Made by a program: the position numbers and the translations under genes
The notes under the pieces: model-generated
What the model was told of the DNA's origin: nothing
Databases searched by the model: none
What the model saw: the letters and a program-made list of their open reading frames with translations, nothing else
Assembly: GCF_000317595.1 (NCBI RefSeq)
Contig: NZ_AEJC01000401.1
Span: forward strand, 1 to 48,437
Direction of reading: 5' to 3'
Length of the DNA stretch: 48,437 nt
Source: Streptomyces ipomoeae 91-03
GTDB lineage: Bacteria; Actinomycetota; Actinomycetes; Streptomycetales; Streptomycetaceae
Shown here: piece after piece, positions 32,331 through 41,594 of the stretch
How the letters are laid out: every line of letters starts with the position of its first letter
Position numbering within the stretch: the stretch's first letter is position 1

Positions 32331-32375
32331 TTGACACTTCCTCAGCGCGCTCCTACGTTGCGAAAACCTTTTAGG
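32331..32375 (+). promoter_or_regulatory. Promoter and operator of the MGH1-GH43 unit
   Basis: TTGACA (32331-32336), a 17-bp spacer, TACGTT (32354-32359), and then GAAAACCTTTTAGG (32362-32375) over the predicted start site. The motif matches 12 of 14 bases of the one in the importer promoter. ACCTTTTAGGT within it is an inverted repeat. Confidence 0.78.
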
Positions 32376-32487
32376 TCACTTTCCGTGATCACCACCGGAC
32401 GGTGACCGCCGGAGCCCGGTCTCCGGACCCCGCACGTCGGCGCCATCGCGAGCACACGCCTTTTGTCAACGGGACAGGGAGCCTCCG

Positions 32488-35400
32488 ATGAGAAGACCGC
32501 ACGCCTTACCGGTACGACGCCTGCGCACGAGATGCCTGCTCGTCGCCCTCTTGCTCACGCTCGGTTCCGTCCTCACCGCCACCCCGGCCGCCGCCGCGCA
32601 GACCATCGGGTTCCCCACGTTCAGCGGCCCCGCGATCCCGGCCCCGCCCGTCGCGCACACCCAGGGCGACATGATGAAGGCCATCTACGACGCGGAGAGT
32701 TCCGGCACCGACTTCTGGATGGACCGGCTGCTGGCCCGTACCGGCAACGACCCGGCCGGCCCCTGGCTGATGAGCCGGGGCCGGGCGCTCTTCATGAAGA
32801 CCCACAACCCGGCGGTGCTCGGCTTCGGCGGCAACGTGGCCTACTGGGAGGGCATCAACGACAACAACGCCTACTCGGTGGCGATCACCCCGGGCACCTT
32901 CACCGAACAGGTCGCCCAGCGCCGCCAGACACCGAGCCACTGGAAGAGCGTGCACACCAGCGGTTCGGTCACGGTCGACCAGACCAAGTTCATCACCGAC
33001 AACAACGTCGCCGTGACCAACCTGTCCATCAGGAACAACGGCAGCGGCTCCACCACGCTGCAGTTGCGGGCGACCTCCCCGTACGCCACCACGGGCACCG
33101 GCAGCGAACTGACCGGGCAGGTCAACGCGTACAACAACCTGACCACACTCCGCCCCCGGCTCACCGGCGACGGCTTCACGGTCTCCAGCGGTGGTCTGGG
33201 CCGCTCGGTGACGATCGCGGCCGGCGCCACGGTGACCGTCAAGGTGGTGATGGGCTTCGTCACCGACGAGATCCCCGAGTCGCTCACCGAGTACAACGCC
33301 TACGCGGGCTACTCCCCCGCGACCGCCTTCGCGACCCACGTGCGGGCCTACAACCTGTGGTGGGCGCAGAACGTGCCCTACATCGACGTGCCCGAGCCCG
33401 CGATCAAGAAGAACATCTACTACCGCTGGTGGCTGATGCGCTTCAACAGCCTCGACGCCGACATCCCGGGGCAGACGTACCAGTTCCCCACGTCGACCGA
33501 GGGTGTCCTCGGCTACAACAACGCGATCGCGCTCACCCAGCCGATGCACATCGACGACCTCAAGTACCTGCGGAACCCGATCTACGCGTACGGGGACTGG
33601 CTGAGCGTCGGCCAGATCTCCAAGGGCGGGCGTTTCCTCGACAATCCGGGTGACCCGGAGAACTGGTCCAACAGCTACACCCAGTACATCGCCGAGGCGG
33701 CGTGGAAGAGCTATCAGATCCACGGCGGCCAGCCGGGCATCGCCGCCAACCTGGCCCGCTACGCGGAGGGCGACGTCAAGGGCCAGCTCGCGTACTACGA
33801 CCACGACAACAACAAGCTCATCGAGTACGACTGGGGCGCCCTGACCGGCAATGACGCCGACGCGGTCTCCTTCCACTGGAAGCCCGGCAACATGGACCGC
33901 GCCGAGTCCGCCTACCAGTACAGCGGCGCGCTCGCCGCCGCACAGGCGTACGAGGCGATCGGCAACACGGCCAAGGCCACGGAGATGCGCACGCTCGCGA
34001 ACCAGATCAAGGACGCGATCGTGAACGTGCTGTGGAACCCGAACCGGCAGTTGTTCGAGCACCGGCTGAAGTCGACCGGCGAGTGGGTGCCGTGGAAGGA
34101 GATCAACAACTACTACCCGTTCTCGGTCGGCGCCGTGCCCAACACCGCGACGTACCGGCAGGCGCTGCGGCTGTACGACGACCCGGCCCAGTACCCGGTC
34201 TTCCCCTTCTACACGGCCAACCAGGTCGACAAGAAGGCGGCGGCCGAGGCCGGCGAACCGGGCTCGAACAACTTCTCCACCATCAACTCGACCGTCCAGT
34301 TCCGGCTCTACTCCTCGGTGCTGCGCGACTACCCCAACTCCTGGATGAGCGCGACCGACTACAAGAAGCTCCTGTACTGGAACACCTGGGCGCAGTACGT
34401 CGGCGGCAACACCCAGTGGCCCGACGCCAACGAGTTCTGGGCGGACTGGAACGGCAGTTCCATCGACTACCGGTCCTGGATCCACCACAACATCCTCGGC
34501 AGCAGCAACTGGACGGTGATCGAGGACGTGGCGGGGCTACGGCCCCGCAATGACGCGAAGGTCGAGCTCTCGCCGATCGACATCGGCTGGAGCCACTTCA
34601 CCGTCAACAACCTGCGCTACCGGGGCGCCGATCTGTCGATCGTCTGGGACGACCCGGCGGACGGGGTCGTGCGCTACCCCGGGGTCCCGGAGGGCTACTC
34701 GATCTTCGTCAACGGCAACCGGGTCGCCACCGTGGGCTCGCTGGTCCCCTTCACCTGGGATCCGGCCACGGGTGAGGTGACGACGAGCGGCACGGTCACC
34801 CATCACACGGCCGTCCCCGGTCTGAAGGCCCCCAACCAGGTCGTGCAGGACAGCCCCCGGATGGTCGACATGCTCGCCAAGGCCGGCGTCGATCTGACCG
34901 CCGACCTGACCAACCTCGCCGCCGGGGCGACCGTGTCCGCCTCGCACACCGGTTCCGGTGCCACCGTCTCCGGCGCGGTCGACGGCTACCCCACCAACGA
35001 GCCCTTCTGGGGCGCCGGCGGCTCCGCGAACAGCCAGGACTGGTACGAGCTGAACTTCGGCACCCCCCGGACGCTCAACGAGGTACGCCTGTACTTCAAG
35101 GACAGCCGACCGGCGAGCACCACCTACCGGGCGCCGTCCGCGTACACCATCCAGTACTGGAACGGCGGTTCCTGGGTGAACGCCCCCGACCAGACCAGGA
35201 GCCCGGCGGTCCCGCGCGCCAACTACAACGTCGTACGGTTCCCGGCGATCGACGCCCAGCGCGTCCGGGTCCTGGCCACCAACGCCTCCGGCGCCAAGAC
35301 GGGTCTGACCGAGGTCAAGGTGTACAACCGGGGCGGTGCGCAGCCACCGGCCAACCAGGCGGGTTCCGCGACGGCGACGGCGTCGTACACCTCCCCCTGG

Positions 35401-35778
35401 GAGACCGTCACCGCGGTCAACGACGGGATCGACCCGCCCTCGTCGAACGACACCGTGAACCCGCGCTGGGGCACCTGGCCCGAGTCGGGTCAGCAGTGGG
35501 CCGAGCTGACCTGGCCGTCGGCGAGAACGCTGAACAAGGCCGAGGTGTACTTCTTCGACGACGACCAGGGCATCGACATGCCCGCGTCCTGGAAGCTCCA
35601 GTACTGGAACGGCAGCGCGTACGTGGACGTGCCCGGCGCGAGTACGTACACCCTGGCCAGAAACCAGTACAACAGCGTCGCCTTCACCGCCACGAGCACC
35701 ACACGACTACGGGTGCTGCTCACCGGCAACGGCACCAACTCCGTCGGCCTCCTCGAAGCGAAGGTGTACGGCCCGTGA
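32488..35778 (+). CDS. Secreted MGH1-like glycoside hydrolase with two discoidin (F5/8C) domains
   Basis: The 1096-residue protein has a long Sec signal (LLVALLLTLGSVLTATPAAA). An N-terminal beta region (to about 270) is followed by an (alpha/alpha)6 catalytic domain (about 290-700), with YYRWWLMRFNSLDADIPGQ, NWSNSYTQYIAEAAWKSYQ, FHWKPGNMDRAESAYQYSG, NEFWADWNGSSIDYRSWIHH and a WTVIEDVAGLRPRNDAKVEL end, all like MGH1-type proteins. Two discoidin-like sugar-binding modules follow at about 809-940 and 955-1096. I cannot assign a GH family with certainty; a role on arabinose-containing plant polymers is inferred from neighbours. Codon 7 is a rare TTA (32506-32508). The stop overlaps the next gene's GTG. 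Confidence 0.82.
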   Translation: MRRPHALPVRRLRTRCLLVALLLTLGSVLTATPAAAAQTIGFPTFSGPAIPAPPVAHTQGDMMKAIYDAESSGTDFWMDRLLARTGNDPAGPWLMSRGRALFMKTHNPAVLGFGGNVAYWEGINDNNAYSVAITPGTFTEQVAQRRQTPSHWKSVHTSGSVTVDQTKFITDNNVAVTNLSIRNNGSGSTTLQLRATSPYATTGTGSELTGQVNAYNNLTTLRPRLTGDGFTVSSGGLGRSVTIAAGATVTVKVVMGFVTDEIPESLTEYNAYAGYSPATAFATHVRAYNLWWAQNVPYIDVPEPAIKKNIYYRWWLMRFNSLDADIPGQTYQFPTSTEGVLGYNNAIALTQPMHIDDLKYLRNPIYAYGDWLSVGQISKGGRFLDNPGDPENWSNSYTQYIAEAAWKSYQIHGGQPGIAANLARYAEGDVKGQLAYYDHDNNKLIEYDWGALTGNDADAVSFHWKPGNMDRAESAYQYSGALAAAQAYEAIGNTAKATEMRTLANQIKDAIVNVLWNPNRQLFEHRLKSTGEWVPWKEINNYYPFSVGAVPNTATYRQALRLYDDPAQYPVFPFYTANQVDKKAAAEAGEPGSNNFSTINSTVQFRLYSSVLRDYPNSWMSATDYKKLLYWNTWAQYVGGNTQWPDANEFWADWNGSSIDYRSWIHHNILGSSNWTVIEDVAGLRPRNDAKVELSPIDIGWSHFTVNNLRYRGADLSIVWDDPADGVVRYPGVPEGYSIFVNGNRVATVGSLVPFTWDPATGEVTTSGTVTHHTAVPGLKAPNQVVQDSPRMVDMLAKAGVDLTADLTNLAAGATVSASHTGSGATVSGAVDGYPTNEPFWGAGGSANSQDWYELNFGTPRTLNEVRLYFKDSRPASTTYRAPSAYTIQYWNGGSWVNAPDQTRSPAVPRANYNVVRFPAIDAQRVRVLATNASGAKTGLTEVKVYNRGGAQPPANQAGSATATASYTSPWETVTAVNDGIDPPSSNDTVNPRWGTWPESGQQWAELTWPSARTLNKAEVYFFDDDQGIDMPASWKLQYWNGSAYVDVPGASTYTLARNQYNSVAFTATSTTRLRVLLTGNGTNSVGLLEAKVYGP

Positions 35779-37268
35779 CTCGTACCGGATGGCTCTCCGC
35801 GCTCCTCGCCTCCCTCACCCTGGCGGTCGCCTTCCTGGTGGCGCCGCCCGCGTCCGCCGCCGTCGCCTTCACCACGACGGGAGTGAACCAGAACGGCGGC
35901 AACTGCGTTGATCTGCCGGGCGGTTCGACGACCAACGGCACTCAGCTGCGCGCGTTCACCTGCTCCTCCGGTGCCGGCCAGAACCTCGGCTTCACCCCGG
36001 TCGCGGGGACGAGCGACACGTACACGATCACCACGCAGTCCGGTCAGTGCGTCGATGTGTACGGCGCCTCCACGGCCGACAACGCGGCCATCATCCAGTG
36101 GCCGTGCCACAACGGCACCAACCAGCAGTGGCGGCTCGTGCCGGTGTCGGTGTCCGGCACCGACAAGACCTTCAATCTGGTCTCCGTCGGCTCCGGCAAG
36201 TGCGTCACCCCGAGCGGTGGCTCCTCCGCCTCGAACACCAACCTGGTGCAACTGCCCTGCGCCACCGCGAACGGCAGGGTGTGGCGGCTGCCCGGCTTCA
36301 CCGGCGGCGGCACCGGCACCAAGACGTTCACCAACCCGCTGGTCCCGCGCGGCCCCGACCCGTGGATGACCTACTACGACGGCTACTACTACCTCGCCAC
36401 GACCACCTGGAACTCGACGATCACCATGCGCAAGTCGAGCACTCTCGCCGGGCTCGCCTCGGCCACCGAGCAGGTGATCTTCAACCTGACCCGGCCCAAC
36501 GGGGCGGGCACGATGTGGGCCCCCGAGTTCCATCTGCTCGACGGCCCCAGCGGCAAACGGTGGTACTTCTACTACACGGCCGGTCGCGAGCCGTACGACC
36601 TGGGCACCCAGCGGATCCATGTCCTGGAGAGCGCCGGACTGGACCCGATGGGGCCCTACACCTTCAAGGCCGATCTGCTCGATCCCACCCAGGACAACAC
36701 CTGGGAGCTGGACCCGGGCATCCTTCAGCTCAACGGTCAGCTCTATCTGCTGGGCACCTTCTACAACGGCTCGCAGCCGATGTTCATCCGGCCTCTGTCG
36801 AACCCGTGGACCGCGAGCGGCACCCGGCGCGTCCTGTCCACCCCCACCTACAGCTGGGAGACGGTGGGCGGTGCGGTCAACGAGGGAGCCGAGGTCCTCC
36901 AACGGAACGGAAAGACCTTCATCATCTACTCCGCCAGCCACTGCTCCACGCCCGACTACAAGTTGGGCATGCTCACCTACAACGGCGGCGACCCGCTCAA
37001 CTCCTCCTCGTGGACCAAGTCACCGAACCCGGTCTTCCAGCGGTCCAATGCCAACGGGGTCTACGGTCCCGGTCACAACGGCTTCTTCAAGTCACCCGAC
37101 GGCACCGAGGACTGGATGGTGTACCACGCCAACAGTTCCACGAGCGGCGGCTGCGACATGAACCGCTCGACCCGGGCCCAGAAGTTCACCTGGAACGCCG
37201 ACGGCACGCCGAACTTCGGCACCCCGGTGGCCCTGGGCACCGCCTTGCCCGCTCCTTCGGGCGAGTAG
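35775..37268 (+). CDS. Secreted GH43 alpha-L-arabinofuranosidase-like enzyme with N-terminal ricin-B (CBM13) domain
   Basis: The 497-residue protein starts at GTG 35775 within the GTGA overlap with the preceding gene. A Sec signal (LLASLTLAVAFLVAPPASA) leads to a ricin-type beta-trefoil (about 30-172; GNCVDLPGGSTTNGTQL, GQCVDVYGASTADNAAIIQW, GKCVTPSGGSSASNTNLVQL). The GH43 five-bladed propeller (about 178-497) has the three acidic residues in FTNPLVPRGPDPWMTYYDG, WELDPGILQLNG and AVNEGAEVLQRNGK. GH43 members hydrolyse alpha-L-arabinofuranosides, arabinans or xylans. Translational coupling to the MGH1-like enzyme suggests that they attack the same polymer. Confidence 0.93.
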   Translation: MTRTGWLSALLASLTLAVAFLVAPPASAAVAFTTTGVNQNGGNCVDLPGGSTTNGTQLRAFTCSSGAGQNLGFTPVAGTSDTYTITTQSGQCVDVYGASTADNAAIIQWPCHNGTNQQWRLVPVSVSGTDKTFNLVSVGSGKCVTPSGGSSASNTNLVQLPCATANGRVWRLPGFTGGGTGTKTFTNPLVPRGPDPWMTYYDGYYYLATTTWNSTITMRKSSTLAGLASATEQVIFNLTRPNGAGTMWAPEFHLLDGPSGKRWYFYYTAGREPYDLGTQRIHVLESAGLDPMGPYTFKADLLDPTQDNTWELDPGILQLNGQLYLLGTFYNGSQPMFIRPLSNPWTASGTRRVLSTPTYSWETVGGAVNEGAEVLQRNGKTFIIYSASHCSTPDYKLGMLTYNGGDPLNSSSWTKSPNPVFQRSNANGVYGPGHNGFFKSPDGTEDWMVYHANSSTSGGCDMNRSTRAQKFTWNADGTPNFGTPVALGTALPAPSGE

Positions 37269-37275
37269 CCGGCGC

Positions 37276-37317
37276 CACGAAGGCCGTCCACTCGAAGGAG
37301 AGTGGACGGCCTTCGTG
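37276..37317. terminator. 18-bp hairpin terminator between convergent genes
   Basis: CACGAAGGCCGTCCACTC and its exact complement are separated by a GAAGGA loop. It sits between the GH43 stop (37268) and the ligase stop (37324), so it can act on both strands. Confidence 0.93.
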
Positions 37318-37323
37318 CTGAGG

Positions 37324-39117
37324 TCAGGGTGCGTAGATGGCCTCGATCTCGTCGGCGAAGTCCTTCATCACCACGTTCCGCTTGAGCTTGAGCGACGGGG
37401 TGAGGTGGCCGGAGGCCTCGGTGAACTGGACGTCGAGGATGCGGAACTTCCGCACCGACTCCGCCTTCGACACCGCCGCGTTGCCGTCGTCGATGGCGCG
37501 CTGGATCTCGGCGAGCAGTTCCGGGTCGTTGCGCAGCTGCTCCACCGGTGTGTCCTCCGGCTTGCCGTGCTGCTTGGCCCAGCGCGGCAGGAACTCCCCG
37601 TCCAGGGTGACCAGCGCTCCGACGAACGGCTTGGCCTCGCCGACCACCATGCACTCGGCGACCAGCGCGTGGGCCCGGATGCGGTCCTCGATCACCGCGG
37701 GGGCGACGTTCTTGCCACCGGCGGTGACGATGATCTCCTTCTTCCGGCCGGTGATGCGGAGATAGCCCTCCTCGTCCAGGGAGCCCAGGTCACCGGTGTG
37801 GAACCAGCCGTCGACCAGCGCGGACGCGGTCGCCGTCTCGTTGTTCCAGTAGCCGTTGAAGATGTGCTCACCGCGCAGCAGGATCTCCCCGTCGTCCGCG
37901 ATGCGCACCGAGCTGCCCGGCAGCGGCAGGCCGACCGTGCCGATCTTCTGACGGTCGTAGGGGTTGAGGGTGGTCGCTGCGCAGGACTCGGCGAGGCCGT
38001 AGCCCTCCAGGACGGTGAGGCCGAGGCCGCGGTAGAAGTGGCCCAGGCGTTCACCGAGCGCGGCGCCGCCGGAGATGGCGTGGGTGGTCCGGCCGCCGAG
38101 GACCGCGCGCAGCTTGCTGAGGACCAGCCGGTCGAGGACCGTGTGCTTCAGCTTCAGTACGAATCCGGGACCGGACGGGGTCTCCAGGGCCCGGCTGTAG
38201 GCGATGGCCGTGTCGGCTGCCAGTTCGAAGATCTTCTCCTTGCCGCCCGCCCGGGCCTGGGCGCGCGCCGAGTTGTACACCTTCTCGAACACCCTGGGCA
38301 CGCCGAGCAGGAAGGTCGGCCGGAACTTGCCCAGCTCCTCGGTGACGTTCTTGACGTCGCTGACATGGCCCAGCTTGACCGGTGCCACCATGGCGCCGAC
38401 CTCGACCACCCGGGCCAGGACGTGCGCCAGCGGCAGGAAGAGCAGGATGGAGGAGTCCTCGCGGAACAGGGGCGTGTTGCGGGCGATGATGTTGCCGCAC
38501 TCCGCGAGGAAGTTGCGGTGAGTGAGCACACAGCCCTTGGGCCGGCCGGTGGTGCCGGAGGTGTAGTTGATCGTGGCCACCGAGTCCGGACCGGCCGCCG
38601 AGGCGTGCTCGTCGACCTGGGCGTCCGTCACATCGCGGCCCAGGGCGGTGAGTTCCTCGATGGCGCCCGCCTCGATCTGCCAGAGGTGCTTGAGCAGCGA
38701 CAGACGGGGCCGCACCTCCTCCACCACGGCCTGGTGCGCCGCGTTCTCCACCAGGCAGGCCACCGCGCCCGAGTCGCTGATGATCCACTCGACCTGTTCG
38801 GCGGAGGAGGTCTCGTACACAGGAACGGAGACCGCGCCCGCGCACCAGATCGCGAAGTCCAGCAGCGTCCACTCGTAGCGGGTGCGCGACATCAGGGCCA
38901 CCCGGTCGCCCGGCTGCACACCGGAGGCGATCAGACCCTTGGCCACACCCCGGACCTCGGCGAGGAACGCCGTGGAGGTGACGTCCTGCCACTGTCCGTC
39001 GATCTTGCGGGCGAGCACGGCCCGGGTGGGGTACTTGTCGGCGTTCCGGAGGACGATGTCCACCAGGTTGCCGTCCGTGGGAACGTCGTATAAGGCCGGA
39101 ACGCTGAACTCGCGCAA
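37324..39117 (-). CDS. Long-chain fatty-acid-CoA ligase (AMP-dependent synthetase, FadD15-like)
   Basis: The 597-residue ANL-family enzyme starts at TTG 39117, with GGAG 7 bp upstream. The AMP-binding loop is INYTSGTTGRPKGCVLTHRN. Further motifs are LLFLPLAHVLARVVEV, FLLGVPRVFEKVYN, LEGYGLAESCAATTL, DGWFHTGDLGSLDEEGYLRI, ITGRKKEIIVTAGGKNVAPA and the C-terminal HLTPSLKLKRNVV with the catalytic Lys. It activates long-chain acids as acyl-AMP and then acyl-CoA. The gene is alone and converges on GH43; its proximity to the KS cluster downstream is not a proof of a link. Confidence 0.95.
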   Translation of the reverse strand: MREFSVPALYDVPTDGNLVDIVLRNADKYPTRAVLARKIDGQWQDVTSTAFLAEVRGVAKGLIASGVQPGDRVALMSRTRYEWTLLDFAIWCAGAVSVPVYETSSAEQVEWIISDSGAVACLVENAAHQAVVEEVRPRLSLLKHLWQIEAGAIEELTALGRDVTDAQVDEHASAAGPDSVATINYTSGTTGRPKGCVLTHRNFLAECGNIIARNTPLFREDSSILLFLPLAHVLARVVEVGAMVAPVKLGHVSDVKNVTEELGKFRPTFLLGVPRVFEKVYNSARAQARAGGKEKIFELAADTAIAYSRALETPSGPGFVLKLKHTVLDRLVLSKLRAVLGGRTTHAISGGAALGERLGHFYRGLGLTVLEGYGLAESCAATTLNPYDRQKIGTVGLPLPGSSVRIADDGEILLRGEHIFNGYWNNETATASALVDGWFHTGDLGSLDEEGYLRITGRKKEIIVTAGGKNVAPAVIEDRIRAHALVAECMVVGEAKPFVGALVTLDGEFLPRWAKQHGKPEDTPVEQLRNDPELLAEIQRAIDDGNAAVSKAESVRKFRILDVQFTEASGHLTPSLKLKRNVVMKDFADEIEAIYAP

Positions 39118-39674
39118 GACTGTTGCTCCTTGTCGGCGTCGACTGCGGAGGGGAGCGCCGCAGCGGGGGCCGGGTGCTGACGGCCCGGAGGCTACCAGTA
39201 AGTAAGGTCCAGGTACAGGCGCAGTATTGGCTGATCTTCGCGCGCCGGATCACGTGCTCAAGTGTTCAAGATGACAACTACGGGGGGTTGTTCGGAAGGG
39301 CCCGCTTCGTCTGTCATAAAAGACATGCCCGAGCTCACGCCCTTCAGAGGGCCCCCACGCCTGCCCGGACATCACGAAGTCGTGCCGTCCTAGACGAGGG
39401 CGGACGACACAGCTGAAATCGCTCTTCCCGATCAAGTAGCTCGACGCGGACACTGTGATTACGTTTTGATTTCCGCGCGATTAAAGCCCCCCCACCTCAC
39501 GAATGACGCTCCGCCGCCCCACGCGCCCCACCGCACACTGCCACTGTGCACGACGAGGCGCGCGACTCGGACACCGCCCCCTTGACGGTCTGACCGGCCC
39601 GGAACTCAGCCCGGGCGTGGCCTGTACCCCTCACCGCCGCACGCGAAACGTGTCACCGAGGAGCACAGCATTCA
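39118..39674. other. Long, relatively AT-rich intergenic region
   Basis: No convincing gene is present between the divergent ligase and XRE-regulator genes. The middle (about 39270-39490) is distinctly AT-richer than the rest of the window and probably holds promoters for both. A 67-codon minus-strand ORF at 39250-39453 has no recognisable family or clear ribosome site. Confidence 0.55.
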
Positions 39675-41087
39675 ATGTTCAGAGAAGAAAAAAGCACGGC
39701 TTCGTCCACCCGCCACCGTCACCCTCTGGCCGCGCTGCGCGCCAAGGCCGGCTACACGCACAGCGAGTACGCGCGTCTGATCGCCGCCACCCACGCCGAA
39801 CTGGGTTTCGGCCATATGGCGGCACGCCGGGAGAAGGTCTCCCGTTGGGAGGCGGGCCGAGCGGTACCCGAGCGGACCGCCCAGCTCGCGATCGCGCACA
39901 TCCACGCCGTCCCGGAGGAGGAGGTGTCCAGACTGGACTGGCCGGACTGGCTGCACCTGGCCCACGGTGACGCGCGACAACTGGAGTTACCGTGGACGAC
40001 CTCGGCCGTGCCCGAGGCCATCCTCGATGCCGTCGCGGCGCGGCAACAGACTCAGCAGGGGTATTTGCTGGCGACCGGTTGGGCGGCCAAGTCGCTGGCG
40101 GAGAACTGGCTGGACGCCATGACCGAGGAGCTGGCGAAGTCCCCGGTGGGCCTCTCGCACAGCACCCCGGCGGGGCCCTGGGAGCCGGGCCCGGAGGTCG
40201 AACCCGGCTCCGTGCTCCAGGCCTGCACCCGGCTCCGTACGCTGCACATGTTCGCGGGCAAATTCACCGCCGGCTGGCTGGTGCCCGCCAGCGAGCAGGA
40301 ACTGCGGCATCTGGCCGACCACTTCGTCGCCGTCCCCGACGTGCTCAACAACGGCCAGGGCCTGCTGACCCTGGCGGCGGAGGGGCTGGCCCTGTGCGGA
40401 TTCATCGCCCGGTTGCAGGGCGAACACGTCAGCGCCCAGCGGTACTACGTCGCCGGGCTGCGTTGCGCAACCGCCGCCGCTGACGCGGAGACAGCGGCGG
40501 CGATCGTGACGCTGCACGCCGCGCAGTACCTGGACCTGCATCTGCACGACGAGGCCACCGAACTGCTCACCTCGGCCAGGACGCTGCTGAGCCGTCGCCG
40601 GGTCAGGGTGAAGGATCCGGCGCTGACGGCACTGATCCACGCGCAGACCGCCCGTGTCCACGCCCAGCGCGGGGACGACCTGGGCCGCAAGAGGGCACTG
40701 CTCGAAGGGCGTCTGGCACTGAGTACCGAGCCCCACGCGAGCCGCATGCCGATCCTGCCGATCCGCTGCGACAGCTGGCTCCAGCTGATGGACGGGGTGA
40801 CCCTGCTGGAGCTGGGCCAGCCGGATCGCGCGCTCAAGTGCTTCGAGCCGGTGCTGTCCGAGCAGGTACCCCAGTTGCGGCTGCCGCCCTGTGTGCGGGC
40901 CCTGTATCTGCTGCGCGCCGCCGAGACACAGGTCGCGCTCGGGGACGCGGCGGCCGGAGCGGAGGCCGTGGCGGAGGCGGCGACGCTGCTCGGCGGCGTC
41001 CGCGCGGCGGCGTCCGAACGGGTACGGCTCGCTCTGCGCGCGTACTCGCATCTACCGGAGGTGAGGCAGCTTCTGTCGTCCGAGTGA
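39675..41087 (+). CDS. XRE-type helix-turn-helix regulator with TPR-like C terminus
   Basis: A 470-residue protein. Residues about 15-65 form an HTH related to XRE/Cro (HPLAALRAKAGYTHSEYARL, then EKVSRWEAGRAVPERTAQL). The remaining 400 residues are helical repeats, e.g. GYLLATGWAAKSLAENWLDA, LLTLAAEGLALCGFIARLQG, AQTARVHAQRGDDLGRKRAL and LRAAETQVALGDAAAGAEAV, as in Streptomyces regulators of specialised-metabolite clusters. A TTA codon (39987-39989) makes its translation dependent on the bldA tRNA. It directly precedes the FabG-ketosynthase-UbiD genes and is the probable pathway-specific regulator. Confidence 0.85.
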   Translation: MFREEKSTASSTRHRHPLAALRAKAGYTHSEYARLIAATHAELGFGHMAARREKVSRWEAGRAVPERTAQLAIAHIHAVPEEEVSRLDWPDWLHLAHGDARQLELPWTTSAVPEAILDAVAARQQTQQGYLLATGWAAKSLAENWLDAMTEELAKSPVGLSHSTPAGPWEPGPEVEPGSVLQACTRLRTLHMFAGKFTAGWLVPASEQELRHLADHFVAVPDVLNNGQGLLTLAAEGLALCGFIARLQGEHVSAQRYYVAGLRCATAAADAETAAAIVTLHAAQYLDLHLHDEATELLTSARTLLSRRRVRVKDPALTALIHAQTARVHAQRGDDLGRKRALLEGRLALSTEPHASRMPILPIRCDSWLQLMDGVTLLELGQPDRALKCFEPVLSEQVPQLRLPPCVRALYLLRAAETQVALGDAAAGAEAVAEAATLLGGVRAAASERVRLALRAYSHLPEVRQLLSSE

Positions 41088-41594
41088 CGACCCCACGCCC
41101 CGGCCGCGACGACAGCGGCCCGGGTCGCACAACGGCGGTGCCCCCCGGCCGCCCGACACCGAAAGACCGGTGCCGGGCGGCCGATCGTCGTTGCGGGGGT
41201 CCCCAGTTGCCCTGGCACGGCTCCGCGAACACCTCCCTGGCACGGGACACGGCTCCCCCACGCCGCCCTGGCACGGCCCCGCAGACATCGCCGAGTGGCT
41301 CTGCCGCGCGGCATCGCGTGGAACGACTCCGCGGTGCCAAGTCAACGTGCCTCGGGTGTGCCCCGTGGGAGCGCCGGTTTCCGAGGCACGTCCGAGGCAC
41401 ACCGTGATCCGTGGAAATTCCCGGGCGCTTGCGATGAGATTTCTACTGCCCGCCCGGTGCGGAATCGCGGATGCGCTCGGCATCCGGTTTCCCGCCGTGC
41501 CGGGGTGTCTCCCGCTCGAAGCCGCGAGGGGGAGGGAACGCAACGGGCGGCGCTCTCGACGCTTTTCACGACCATCGGGCTGGAGATTTTGCTC
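41088..41594. other. 507-bp spacer with terminator and short repeats
   Basis: No gene recognised. After the hairpin at 41146-41183, CCCTGGCACGG occurs three times (41210-41220, 41235-41245, 41266-41276). The segment from about 41400 is less GC-rich and is the likely promoter region of the fabG-led operon. Confidence 0.6.
41146..41183. terminator. Hairpin terminator after the XRE regulator
   Basis: CGGCCGCCCG pairs with CGGGCGGCCG, with an inner CACC/GGTG stem and an A-rich loop, 58 bp beyond the regulator stop. Confidence 0.85.

Noticed and set aside
32506..34488. Long minus-strand ORF opposite the MGH1-like gene
   Set aside because: Composition shadow; the plus strand carries a signal peptide and coherent domains.
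39250..39453. 67-codon minus-strand ORF in the AT-rich spacer
   Set aside because: No family resemblance and no convincing ribosome site; it lies in a likely promoter region.
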